Shown here: positions 16,439 through 24,861 of the stretch, in pieces
How the letters are laid out: each line of letters starts with the position of its first letter
How positions within the stretch are numbered: the first letter of the stretch is position 1
Position numbers and translations under genes: made by a program
Source of the DNA: Mycobacterium lacus
GTDB lineage: Bacteria; Actinomycetota; Actinomycetes; Mycobacteriales; Mycobacteriaceae
Reading direction: 5' to 3'
Length of the DNA: 64,000 bases
Assembly (NCBI RefSeq): GCF_010731535.1
Contig: NZ_AP022581.1
Span: forward strand, 1,745,952 to 1,809,951
The notes under the pieces: model-generated
Told to the model about the DNA's origin: nothing
The model's database searches: none
Seen by the model: the letters and a program-made list of their open reading frames with translations, nothing else

Positions 16439-17904
16439 CGCGGGACACCCACATTGCTGGCGGCGATGCCGAACAGGTCGGTCAGCGGCCCCGCGGTGAT
16501 GCCGAGGGCCGCCGAGACGACGATGCCGACGATGAGGGCCGCCGCGGCGGTGGCCGGCACGGTGATCGACGGCATGCCCGCCGATGGGGCGCCAAACAGC
16601 ATGCGTCCGGAATGGCGTGCCAGGGCGGTGAAGCCGATCGCGATCAGCAGCATCGCCACACCCAGCGCCCAGGCGAGCTGCGCGCTGGCCAGGGAACGCG
16701 CGATGGCCAGCTCACTGGCGAACATCGCGAATGGCGGCAGCCCAAGCAACACGATCAGGCCGGCGGCAAAGGACGCGCCGATCAGCCGTGACCGCCGCAT
16801 GAGGCCGGTGATGTCGGCGATGGCGGTGGAGTGGTGCGCTGCCTGCACCTGACCACCCGCCAGGAACAGCACGGTCTTGCCGATCCCATGGGCGAGCACG
16901 TGCAGCAGCAGCGCGGCAACCGCCAAGGTCGTGCCGGCGGCCGCCGCGATCGCGATCAGGCCCATGTTCTCCATCGACGAATACGCCAGCATCCGCTTGA
17001 TGTCGCCGGTGACGGTGAGCATCAGCACCGCGACGAGCAGCGTCACCAGCCCGACCACCAGCAGCCCGTTGCGCAGGTAGGTGGGCCCGGTGGCTGCGTC
17101 GATGATCGGCCGCAATCGGATGAGCACCGAGAATGCCACCGACAGCAGCACCCCACTCATCAGCGCGGACACCGGGGCGGGGGCTTGGCTGTGCGCGTCC
17201 GCCAGCCAGGTGTGGAACGGGAACAGGCCCGCCTTGGCGCCGTAGCCGATGAGCAGAAGCCCACCGGCCAGCCGGGCAACCCCGGGGTCCAGGCGGCCGG
17301 CGTATCCGGAAAGGACGTCGAGGTTCAGCGCCTGGGCGGCGGGCGCGTCGGCGCATCGGGCGGCGAAGTACAGCAGCACCGTGCCCAAGAAGGCGATGGC
17401 GATGCCGACGGAGCAGATCACCACGTACTTCCACGTGGCTTCGAGCGCGGTGCGGGTGCGACGATGGCCGACCAGGAAGGCGGTGATCACCGTCGTGGCC
17501 TCGATCGCCACCCACACCACGCCGATGTTGTTGGCGCACACCGCGAGAACCATCGCCGCCAGAAACGCCGGCGTCAGCACGCCGTAGAGGCGAGCGCCCC
17601 GCTCGTCGGTGTGGCCGTGTGCGAGTTCGGACTCGAGGTAACCGATGCTCGCCCAGGTGGCCAGCGTTCCGACGATGCCGATGACGATGAGCATGGTCAC
17701 CGTCAGCGCGTCGGCGCGCAGCAATCCGCCCAGCGCGAACTGCGCCCGGGACCCCACCCGAAATCCCAGCCCCGCGGCGCATGCCAGCACGGTCGCTGCG
17801 GACGCCAGGGTCAGCGTTGCGGTCAGCCGCCGCCACCCGGCGACCAGGGCGGCGATCGACGCGCCGACCGGCGCGAGGATCGCGGCGAGCAACAGAATGG
17901 CCAT
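16435..17904 (-). CDS. hycQ: Antiporter-like membrane subunit (HycQ/Rv0086-like)
   Basis: A 489-residue polytopic membrane protein of the NuoL/M/N-Mrp antiporter family. The proton-channel signature is visible in the GLFPFHTWLADAHSQAP segment, followed by PVSALMSG and a conserved charged helix around KRMLAYSSMENMG. These subunits move H+ or Na+ in complex-I-like machines. It overlaps hycP by one base (TGATG) and hycE by four (ATGA), so translation is coupled. It is one of two antiporter-like subunits of this cluster, the other being encoded at 19533-21509. Confidence 0.88.
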   Translation of the reverse strand: MAILLLAAILAPVGASIAALVAGWRRLTATLTLASAATVLACAAGLGFRVGSRAQFALGGLLRADALTVTMLIVIGIVGTLATWASIGYLESELAHGHTDERGARLYGVLTPAFLAAMVLAVCANNIGVVWVAIEATTVITAFLVGHRRTRTALEATWKYVVICSVGIAIAFLGTVLLYFAARCADAPAAQALNLDVLSGYAGRLDPGVARLAGGLLLIGYGAKAGLFPFHTWLADAHSQAPAPVSALMSGVLLSVAFSVLIRLRPIIDAATGPTYLRNGLLVVGLVTLLVAVLMLTVTGDIKRMLAYSSMENMGLIAIAAAAGTTLAVAALLLHVLAHGIGKTVLFLAGGQVQAAHHSTAIADITGLMRRSRLIGASFAAGLIVLLGLPPFAMFASELAIARSLASAQLAWALGVAMLLIAIGFTALARHSGRMLFGAPSAGMPSITVPATAAAALIVGIVVSAALGITAGPLTDLFGIAASNVGVPR

Positions 17905-18566
17905 CAGTCCCGCAACTCCCGCAACTTGTCCAGGTCGGCTCCGCCGAAGGTGCGTCGCAGCCGTCCTGTCAGCACGCCGATCACGATGACGGCGAACAAC
18001 ACGTCCAGCGAGGCGCCGAGTTCGACGATCAACGGCACCCCGGCGGTCAGCAGGAACGCCGTCGCGGCGATCCCGTTGTCTAGCAACAGGAATCCGGCCG
18101 CCTGTGAGACCGCGTGCAGCCGCGTGGCCAGCACGAACAGCGCGATCAGGACCACCGCGAACGCAGCGGGCACCGCGTTGATGGTCACACCCGGAGCCAG
18201 ATTGACCACCGGCCGAGTGATGGCGAAAGCGGCGACGGTCAGCCCGCCGGCGATCAGCAGCGAACTGGTGGTGTTGACCAGCGGGGTCGCCTCCCGTTGC
18301 GCGGCCGCCTCGGCGCCCACCGCGCGGGACAGCAGCCAGGGCAACACCGCCACGCGCAGCGCGATGACAGCGAGGCCCACCCCGATGAGCGCGTGATCAT
18401 GATCGTGGATACCGCGCAGCAGCGGGATCGCTGCGACCGCCACGCCCTGCCACGCCAGCAATGTCACGATGGCGTGCAGGTCGCGGCGCCAGACGATCAG
18501 CACCGAGGCAAGCACGAGCCCACCGGCGGCAAAGTCGACCAGGATCGAGAAATCAGCGTCGGTCAT
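17904..18566 (-). CDS. hycP: Small membrane subunit (HycP/Rv0085-like)
   Basis: A 220-residue protein with about six hydrophobic helices that resembles HyfE/NuoK-like subunits of group 4 hydrogenase complexes; it is the positional homologue of Rv0085. It begins [16 protein letters not shown]. It lies between hycD (10 bp upstream) and hycQ (1-bp overlap) in the conserved gene order. It probably anchors the arm between the antiporter-like subunits. No catalytic residue is expected. Confidence 0.85.
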   Translation of the reverse strand: MTDADFSILVDFAAGGLVLASVLIVWRRDLHAIVTLLAWQGVAVAAIPLLRGIHDHDHALIGVGLAVIALRVAVLPWLLSRAVGAEAAAQREATPLVNTTSSLLIAGGLTVAAFAITRPVVNLAPGVTINAVPAAFAVVLIALFVLATRLHAVSQAAGFLLLDNGIAATAFLLTAGVPLIVELGASLDVLFAVIVIGVLTGRLRRTFGGADLDKLRELRD

Positions 18567-18576
18567 CGGTGGGCCC

Positions 18577-19536
18577 TCACGCCTGCACGGTGAAGAAGTT
18601 GGCGGCGGTAACCGCGAGCAGGGACAGCAGAAACGAGCCGGCCAGCAGCTCGGGCACCCGAAACAATCGCAATTTGGCGACGAACACCTCGAATGTCGCG
18701 AGCAGCACCGCGAGAACCGCGACCTTGGTCGCCACCGCCGTCACGCCGGTCAACACGTCGAGGGCGGTGGGCTGGGCACCGGCAATTCCCCACGGAAAGA
18801 ACAGATTTGCCAACAGCGCCAGCAGGACCGTGATCCGCATCCCGGCCGCCCACTCGACCAATGCCAGCCGCGGGCCGGCATATTCGAGGACCATCGCCTC
18901 GTGCACCATGGTCAATTCCAGGTGGGTGGCCGGGTTATCCACGGGCAACCGTCCGGTCTCGGCCACGATGACGATCACCAGCGCCCCGAATGCGAGTACG
19001 CCGGCCAGGGACACGACGTGGCTGGGGTGCTCGATCGTACTTGCCACTAGCGCACCGAGGTTGGCCGATCCGGCCGGGATGGACAACGCGAACACGGCGA
19101 GCAGGATCGTCGGCTCCACCAGGGCGGCGATAGTGATCTCGCGGCTTGCGCCCATGCCGCCGAACGAGGTGCCGGTGTCGATACCGGCAAGGGTTAGTGC
19201 CACCGTGCCCAGGAACAGCAGCCCGACCACGGCGAACAAGTCGGCGCTGCTGTCCAGGGGTGACCCGGTGGCGACGAGCGGTGCGATCGCGGCGATCAGC
19301 AGCGTCGTCCCGGCGACGATCCCGGGCGCCGCCGCGAATACGACCGTCGTTCCCGACGGCGTGATCTGTTGCTTGCCAAGTTGTTTGACCAGATCGCGCC
19401 ACGGTTGCAGCAGTCCGCCGCCGGCCCGGCCCTCCCAGCGTGCCCGCACCTGGCGCGTGATGCCGATCACCAGCGGCGCGCCCACCATGACCGCGCCGAT
19501 CTGCGCCGCGCCCGCGCAGTAGGAGATCACGTTCAC
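18577..19536 (-). CDS. hycD: NuoH-like membrane subunit (HycD/Rv0084-like)
   Basis: A 319-residue NuoH/HycD-family protein with about eight membrane helices. The family loop [18 protein letters not shown] is present with its conserved acidic residues, as are [12 protein letters not shown] at the N-terminus and [12 protein letters not shown]. The subunit links the redox arm to the membrane arm. The GTG at 19536 overlaps the stop of the previous gene (GTGA); the longer open frame to 19860 lies inside that gene and was rejected. Confidence 0.9.
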   Translation of the reverse strand: MNVISYCAGAAQIGAVMVGAPLVIGITRQVRARWEGRAGGGLLQPWRDLVKQLGKQQITPSGTTVVFAAAPGIVAGTTLLIAAIAPLVATGSPLDSSADLFAVVGLLFLGTVALTLAGIDTGTSFGGMGASREITIAALVEPTILLAVFALSIPAGSANLGALVASTIEHPSHVVSLAGVLAFGALVIVIVAETGRLPVDNPATHLELTMVHEAMVLEYAGPRLALVEWAAGMRITVLLALLANLFFPWGIAGAQPTALDVLTGVTAVATKVAVLAVLLATFEVFVAKLRLFRVPELLAGSFLLSLLAVTAANFFTVQA

Positions 19537-21509
19537 CGGGCGACCACCAGCACGATCAGCACCCCCAGCGCGCCGTAAGCCAGGTACAGGTGCACGCTGC
19601 CGGTGTGGGCGCGCCGCATGAGCCCGGCCGCGGCGGCCACCGCCTGGACCACGGGGGTGTAGAGGCGCTGTTCGATCGCGTCGGCTATCGCGGTCCGGTA
19701 GGTGATCCTGTCGACCATGAATCGCGACTCGGCAGTGGGGGTGACCTCGACGCCGGTGTCCGGGCGCAGCACGTCGTCGAAGACCCGCTGCAGCGGCTCG
19801 GCGAACGACGTGGCCGTGTACTGCATGCGCGCGGTGAGATCGTCTGCGCCACAAGCCCACAGCGGCAACACGGCCGGTGCCGGGCGCCGGCGGAAACGCC
19901 AGCGCGCGAGGACGGCCGCCGCCAGCGCGCCGGCGACCACGCCGGCGGCGATCACGCCGGGTGCGATCGATCCGGACACCCCGGGCAGCCGCACCACGGC
20001 GCCGAGATCGGTGAACTCGACGGTCCGTGCGGCCGGCAGCGTCGCAACGGCCCGCCGCACTGCGGGCGCGACGAGCACCGGCGCCACCGCCAGCGTCAGG
20101 CAGGCGGCCGCCGCGATCGCCATCCCGGCGTGCATGCCGGCCGGTGCCTCACGCGCCCCGTCGGCCCGCGGTGAGCGGGGGCGGGCGAGGAAGCCGATCC
20201 CGAACGCCTTGACCATCGCCGCCACACTCAGGCCCGTGGCCAGCGCGACCGCGCCGACCGCCAGCGGTGTCGTCAGCGCCACAATGGGGTCGCGTCCGGG
20301 AGCGGCATGGATCAACGACTGGACCAGCAGCCACTCGCTGACAAAGCCCGCGCCCAGCGGCAGCCCACACGCGCCGAGCGCGGCGACCCCGAAAAATGTG
20401 GTGGTCGCGGGCATCCGGCGGGCCAGCCCGCCGAGCAGGTCAAGATCCCGCAGCCCGGTCGCCGCCAGCACCGACCCGGCGGCCAGGAACCCGAGGCCCT
20501 TGAACGCCGCGTGCGCCAACAGGTGCAGGACCGCCGCCGCGGCGGCGATTGACGCCGGGCCGTACGCACCGGTATCCGCGAAAAGCGTTGCCGCGCCGAG
20601 CGCCAGCGTGATCAGGCCCATGTTCTCGGTCGTCGAATGGGCCAGCAGCCGTTTGAGGTCGGTGGCCACCGAGGCCTGCAGGACCCCGTATAGCGCCGAG
20701 GCGCCACCAACCCCCAGCAGCGCAAGCCCCCACCAGCGGGGGCCCGGCCCGAGCAGCTGCAGGTCGAAGCGGGCGATGCCGTAGATGCCCAGGTTGACCA
20801 TCGCTCCGCTCATCAGCGCCGACACCGGACTGGGCGCCTCCGGGTGCGCCCGCGGCAGCCAGGCGTGCAGTGGCACCAGCCCCGCCTTGGAACCAAACCC
20901 GACCAGCGTCAGCACGAACACGGCGGTGCGGGGTCCGGCAGGGATCCCCGCGAGGTCGGCGAGGCGGTCCGCTCCTCCCGCCGTCACCAGCACCATCAGT
21001 CCGACCAGGATCGCGACGAACCCCAGCTGGGTCATCACTGCGTACGACAGCCCCGCCGAGCGGACCTGCGGGCGAGTGTGCTCGGACAGCACGAGGATCA
21101 GCGACGTGATCGCCATCAGCTCCCACGCCAGCAGAAACGTCGTCACCGAACCCGCGGCCGGCACCAGGATCATTGCCGCGACGAACAGCGGCACCACCGC
21201 CAGCGTGACCCCGCCCAGGTGCTCGCGCCGCGCATACCCGATCAGGTAACAACCGACCGGAACCGCCACCCCACCGGTGAGCGCCATGAAGAATCCGCCC
21301 AACCGGCCGAGTTCGATCTGTATTCCGGACAGCGGAAGCAGCCAGCCCACACGCATCGCGCGCACGGATCCGAACAGGCCCAGCAGACCCAACCCGACAC
21401 CGCCGACGCCGACGGCCGACGTGACGACCCCGGCGACGGCCGAACCGAAGCCCTTTTGGGGCAACATGTTTGGCGCCGACGCAACAGGGGCTGTCGGTGC
21501 GACGGTCAT
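19533..21509 (-). CDS. NuoL/HyfB-like membrane subunit (Rv0083-like)
   Basis: A 658-residue antiporter-type subunit with more than a dozen membrane helices, homologous to Rv0083. The signature KAGLVPLHAWLPRAHPEAP is followed by PVSALMSGAMVNLGIYG and KRLLAHSTTENMG. A long soluble stretch near 525-620 precedes the final helix. The ATG at 21509 overlaps the small-subunit stop as ATGA. Like NuoL it should take part in ion translocation. Confidence 0.88.
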   Translation of the reverse strand: MTVAPTAPVASAPNMLPQKGFGSAVAGVVTSAVGVGGVGLGLLGLFGSVRAMRVGWLLPLSGIQIELGRLGGFFMALTGGVAVPVGCYLIGYARREHLGGVTLAVVPLFVAAMILVPAAGSVTTFLLAWELMAITSLILVLSEHTRPQVRSAGLSYAVMTQLGFVAILVGLMVLVTAGGADRLADLAGIPAGPRTAVFVLTLVGFGSKAGLVPLHAWLPRAHPEAPSPVSALMSGAMVNLGIYGIARFDLQLLGPGPRWWGLALLGVGGASALYGVLQASVATDLKRLLAHSTTENMGLITLALGAATLFADTGAYGPASIAAAAAVLHLLAHAAFKGLGFLAAGSVLAATGLRDLDLLGGLARRMPATTTFFGVAALGACGLPLGAGFVSEWLLVQSLIHAAPGRDPIVALTTPLAVGAVALATGLSVAAMVKAFGIGFLARPRSPRADGAREAPAGMHAGMAIAAAACLTLAVAPVLVAPAVRRAVATLPAARTVEFTDLGAVVRLPGVSGSIAPGVIAAGVVAGALAAAVLARWRFRRRPAPAVLPLWACGADDLTARMQYTATSFAEPLQRVFDDVLRPDTGVEVTPTAESRFMVDRITYRTAIADAIEQRLYTPVVQAVAAAAGLMRRAHTGSVHLYLAYGALGVLIVLVVAR

Positions 21510-21985
21510 TTTCCGGTCACCGATCGCAGGGCCGCCACGATTTCGGCGGGTGTCGGCGGGCATCCCGCGACTTCGACGTCGACGGGGACCACCTCGCCGA
21601 CCGCGCCGACCACGCCGTAGGCGTCCTTGAACACCCCTCGGTTCAGGGCGCAATCCCCGCACGCGATCACCAGCCGCGGGCGCGGCGTCGCCTCGAGCGT
21701 ATTGCGCAGCGGGCCGGCCATGTTGTGTGTCACCACGCCGGTTACCAGCAGCGCATCGGCGTGCCGCGGCGAGGCGACCAGCCGCGCCGCGAAGCGCTCC
21801 GCGTCATACACGGGGCCGAATGCTCCCGAGATTTCCACCTCGCACCCATTGCAGGACCCCGCGTCGACATGCCGGATCTGCAGCGAACCCCGCACCCCCG
21901 CAGGCGGTTCCACCGCCGGAGCCGGCTGCGCGCCGGCGGGCTCGACGACCCGTCCGACGCGGAAGATCTTGGCGACCCAGCCCAT
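21506..21985 (-). CDS. NuoB-like iron-sulfur small subunit (Rv0082-like)
   Basis: A 159-residue homologue of the NuoB/HycG small subunit. Cysteines C45 and C48 (SCNGCE), C112 (CGDCA) and C142 (GCPP) are the expected ligands of the proximal 4Fe-4S cluster, so this subunit appears able to carry electrons although its large-subunit partner has lost the nickel site. It starts 2 bp after the regulator gene and overlaps the next gene by 4 bp. No ferredoxin-type subunit is present in the cluster, so the electron donor is unknown. Confidence 0.88.
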   Translation of the reverse strand: MGWVAKIFRVGRVVEPAGAQPAPAVEPPAGVRGSLQIRHVDAGSCNGCEVEISGAFGPVYDAERFAARLVASPRHADALLVTGVVTHNMAGPLRNTLEATPRPRLVIACGDCALNRGVFKDAYGVVGAVGEVVPVDVEVAGCPPTPAEIVAALRSVTGK

Positions 21986-21987
21986 CG

Positions 21988-22332
21988 CTACTTCTCCGTG
22001 CCGCTGGCGCGGAGGTCCTCCAACACCGCGACGCGATCGCTAAGCACCCTGGCCAGCACCTTGCGAGCCACCGCGAGCAGCTCGGCGATATCGGGCGAGG
22101 CGATCGAATAGGTCACCGTGTTGCCGTCGCGGCGTGCGGCGACAACTCCCGCCCGGCGCAACACTCCCAATTGCTGGGACAGGTTCGACGATTCCAGCCC
22201 GACGTCGGAGGCCAGCAGCTCACCGACCGAGCGATCCCGCTCCACCAGATGCTCCAGGATCCTGATCCGCGCCGGGTGCCCAAGGGTCTTGAAGAACTCG
22301 GCCTTGAGCTTGTAGAGCGGCTCCGATTCCAC
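21988..22332 (-). CDS. ArsR-family transcriptional regulator (Rv0081-like)
   Basis: A winged-helix regulator of about 114 residues with LKAEFFKTLGHPARIRILEHL, the DNA-recognition helix in ESSNLSQQLGVLRRAGVV and the wing AARRDGNTVTYSI. It is nearly identical in layout to Rv0081, the hub regulator linked to hypoxia in M. tuberculosis. An ATG lies two codons upstream at 22338 but abuts AGGAG with no spacing. The GTG at 22332 is 6 nt from that Shine-Dalgarno and gives the V/MESEPLYKL start of Rv0081, so it is preferred. No metal-binding Cys pair is visible. It heads the hyc-like operon. Confidence 0.88.
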   Translation of the reverse strand: MESEPLYKLKAEFFKTLGHPARIRILEHLVERDRSVGELLASDVGLESSNLSQQLGVLRRAGVVAARRDGNTVTYSIASPDIAELLAVARKVLARVLSDRVAVLEDLRASGTEK

Positions 22333-22341
22333 CTGCATCTC

Positions 22342-22354
22342 CTGAAGACTTCAG
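22342..22354. promoter_or_regulatory. Palindrome overlapping the Shine-Dalgarno of the Rv0081-like gene
   Basis: CTGAAG-A-CTTCAG is a perfect inverted repeat that includes part of the AGGAG of the regulator gene. A site here would let the regulator repress its own operon. A looser pair, CCGACA (22359-22364) and TGTCGG (22392-22397), lies further upstream. Confidence 0.45.
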
Positions 22355-22443
22355 CAATCCGACAGTCGACCAGTTGAAAAATTTATCAGATTGTCGGGGC
22401 TGGGGCTGCGCGGTCGAGCACCGGTGGGCGGCAAGCGTCACCG

Positions 22444-23940
22444 TCAGTCGGGTTCGCCGTATTCGTCGAACCAGTACGCGAGTTTGCCCCTCCGACTCAC
22501 CGCACGAAGTCGGGCCTCGGTCGCGGCCCGCGTCCTGCTGGTGGTGACGATCAGAAGTTCGTCGCCGGTCTCGATGCGGGTGTCGGGTCCCGGGACGAAG
22601 GTGTGGCCGTCGCGGATGATGAGCGTGATCACGGCGGGGTCGGGCAGGCGGAGTTCGAGGATGGTGACGTTGTGCAGCCGGGACGGCGGTTGCACGGTCA
22701 TGGTCAGCAGTTCCGCGTCGAGCACGTCGAGGGGCGCCGCTTCGACCTGAATCTCACGGGTGGCTTCGCGGGAAATCAGGCGCAGCCGGTGAGCGATCGG
22801 GCGAAGGCTGGGGCCCTGCACCAACGTGAATACCACCACCAGCACGAACACGATGTTGAGCAGGCGATAACTGTCCGGAACGCCGGCGACGATCGGAAAG
22901 GTCGCCAAGACGATGGGGACCGCGCCGCGCAATCCCGCCCAGGACAGAAAGACCTGGTCGCGCCACGGGACGCGAAACCCGGCGAGCGATGCCACCACCG
23001 AAACCGGCCGGGCGACCAGCAATAAGAGGAGTCCGACGACGATCGCCGCGACCACGTCAACCGTCAGTGCACTCGGGTTGACCAGCAGTCCGAGGAGCAC
23101 GAACAGTCCGATCTGCGCCAACCAGCCGACACCTTCGGCGAACGACCGAGTCGTCGACCTGTGGGGCAATCCCGAATTGGCCAGCACCACCGCGGCCAGG
23201 TAGGCGGCGATGAATCCGCTGGCATGGGCCTCGCCGGCGGCGGCGAACGCGACCAGCCCCAACCCGAACGTGGCGATCGGGTACAGGCCGGATGCGGGCA
23301 GCGCGATGCGTCGCAACGCGAGGGCGCCGAAGTATCCGACCGCCAGTCCGATCGCGGCTCCGCTTAGGAGTTCGAACGCGAGGTCGGTGACCGCGCCCTC
23401 GGGTTCGAACACGAAGGGCACCACGCTGAACATGAGCACGAGAATCACGGCGGGCGCATCGTTGAAGCCGGACTCGGCCTCGAGCAGTCCGGCAATGCGC
23501 CGGGGCAAGGGCAGCACCCGCAGGACCGAGAACACCGCCGCAGCGTCGGTGGACGAGACGATCGCCCCGAGCAACAACGCGACCTGCCAGTCCATCCGGA
23601 GCAACAGATGCGCACCGACTGCGGTGATGAGCGTGCTGACGGCGACGCCGACGGTGGCCAATGCGGCCGCCGGCGCCAGCACCTTGCGGATGTCGGTGAA
23701 CCGGGTGGTCAAACCGCCTTCGACAAGGATCAGCGCCAACGCCGCCGTGCCCAGGTTCCTGGCTAGTTGCACGTCGCTGAACTGCAGGCCGAGCCCGTCT
23801 TCGCCGACGACGACACCCACGAGCAGGAAGAGGAGCATGCTGGGAAACCCGACGCGAGTCGCCACTCGCGTACCCACAATGCTGGCCAGCAGCACGAGGC
23901 CACCGATCAGCAAAGCCAGATACAGCTGTTGCAAACTCAT
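22444..23940 (-). CDS. CPA1-family K+/H+ or Na+/H+ antiporter with C-terminal RCK-C domain (CvrA-like)
   Basis: A 498-residue protein with about twelve membrane helices and a cytoplasmic C-terminal TrkA-C/RCK-C domain (about 400-485). The ion-binding region includes EAESGFNDAPAV, the NDA form of the CPA1 motif, and LSWAGLRGAVPIVLA. The ATG at 23940 begins MSLQQLYLALLIGG, the first membrane helix; the longer open frame upstream is unrelated. It is divergent from a TrkA-family gene at 24107, so one ion-homeostasis unit is likely. The transported ion cannot be told from the sequence. Confidence 0.88.
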   Translation of the reverse strand: MSLQQLYLALLIGGLVLLASIVGTRVATRVGFPSMLLFLLVGVVVGEDGLGLQFSDVQLARNLGTAALALILVEGGLTTRFTDIRKVLAPAAALATVGVAVSTLITAVGAHLLLRMDWQVALLLGAIVSSTDAAAVFSVLRVLPLPRRIAGLLEAESGFNDAPAVILVLMFSVVPFVFEPEGAVTDLAFELLSGAAIGLAVGYFGALALRRIALPASGLYPIATFGLGLVAFAAAGEAHASGFIAAYLAAVVLANSGLPHRSTTRSFAEGVGWLAQIGLFVLLGLLVNPSALTVDVVAAIVVGLLLLLVARPVSVVASLAGFRVPWRDQVFLSWAGLRGAVPIVLATFPIVAGVPDSYRLLNIVFVLVVVFTLVQGPSLRPIAHRLRLISREATREIQVEAAPLDVLDAELLTMTVQPPSRLHNVTILELRLPDPAVITLIIRDGHTFVPGPDTRIETGDELLIVTTSRTRAATEARLRAVSRRGKLAYWFDEYGEPD

Positions 23941-24106
23941 TTCGTTTCGTTCCCGTTCACGGTGACCCCGGCAGCGGGCGCACATTGTCCGACGGGGGCT
24001 GCGACTTTGGCGTGCTGCCAGTAAATCAGTACCAGGTCCGCCACGCGCCCCGTGTATGGCGCGAAGTGCCCGCTTTCTGCCGACCCGGATGAGACAAGAT
24101 GGTTGG

Positions 24107-24817
24107 GTGGCGACACGAAAATTGCGGATCGGGATCGCCGGCGCGGGCAAGGTCGGGCGTTCGGTCGCGCGGGAGTTGCTGGATTCCGGGCACAAGATCT
24201 TGTTGATCGAACGTGAGCGCAGCAACTTCGAACCACATACCGTCCCCGATGCGGATTGGCTACATGCCGACGCGTGCGAACTGACCTCGTTACAAGAAGC
24301 GGGAATCCAGACGTGCGACGTTCTGATCGCCGCGACCGGAGACGACAAGGCCAATCTCGTCGTGGGCCTGCTGGCCAAGGTCGAGTTCGGCGTGCCCAGG
24401 GTGGTGGCGAGGATCAACGACCTGCACAACGAGTGGCTGTTCGGCCGGGCGTGGGGTATCGACGTGGCGGTCTCGGCGCCGGGTGCCATGGTTGCCGGGA
24501 TCGAGGGTGCCATCGACGTGGGCCACCTGGTGCGGCTGATGGGGCTCCGCGGGGGCAGGGCGGCCCTGGCGAAACTGACGCTGCCCGAAGACAATCCACT
24601 GGTGGGGCGGCGAGTGGGCGAGTTGGATCTGTCGAGGAACACCGCTTTGGTCACGGTGCTTCGAGGCGACAGTGTGGTCGTTCCCCAGGCCGACGACGTG
24701 CTCCAAGCCGGCGACGAGATGCTGTTCGTCGCCGACAACTCTTCGGAGGGTTCTCTCCGGGCCGCCGTTCACAGCGCCAATCATCTTCGCGCGCCGACCG
24801 ACCGCGAGTCCGGATAG
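24107..24817 (+). CDS. TrkA-family K+ channel/transporter regulatory subunit (RCK)
   Basis: A 236-residue protein with an N-terminal Rossmann RCK-N domain (IGIAGAGKVGRSVA, HKILLIERE) and an RCK-C domain at the end (about 160-225), like M. tuberculosis CeoC. It should bind NAD(H) or nucleotides and gate a membrane partner. The GTG at 24107 fits the first strand; an ATG at 24089 is possible. No Trk channel gene is adjacent. The divergent antiporter at 22444-23940 carries its own RCK-C domain and is the likeliest functional neighbour. Confidence 0.85.
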   Translation: MATRKLRIGIAGAGKVGRSVARELLDSGHKILLIERERSNFEPHTVPDADWLHADACELTSLQEAGIQTCDVLIAATGDDKANLVVGLLAKVEFGVPRVVARINDLHNEWLFGRAWGIDVAVSAPGAMVAGIEGAIDVGHLVRLMGLRGGRAALAKLTLPEDNPLVGRRVGELDLSRNTALVTVLRGDSVVVPQADDVLQAGDEMLFVADNSSEGSLRAAVHSANHLRAPTDRESG

Positions 24818-24861
24818 CACCTAGCGGCCGGGTGGCGCCGGATCGCCCTCTTCGATGTCGG

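Noticed and set aside
16831..18396. Plus-strand open frame of 521 codons opposite hycQ and hycP
   Set aside because: It has low-complexity Arg/Gln/His-rich composition and runs antisense to well-recognised membrane subunit genes, a typical GC-rich shadow.
19702..20784. Plus-strand open frame of 360 codons opposite the NuoL-like gene
   Set aside because: Ala/Arg/Pro-rich shadow without any domain, antisense to a conserved subunit gene.
14963..22332. Reading the hyc-like cluster as a second NADH dehydrogenase (complex I)
   Set aside because: Gene order and membrane subunits match Rv0082-Rv0087, and NuoE/F/G-type NADH-input subunits are absent.
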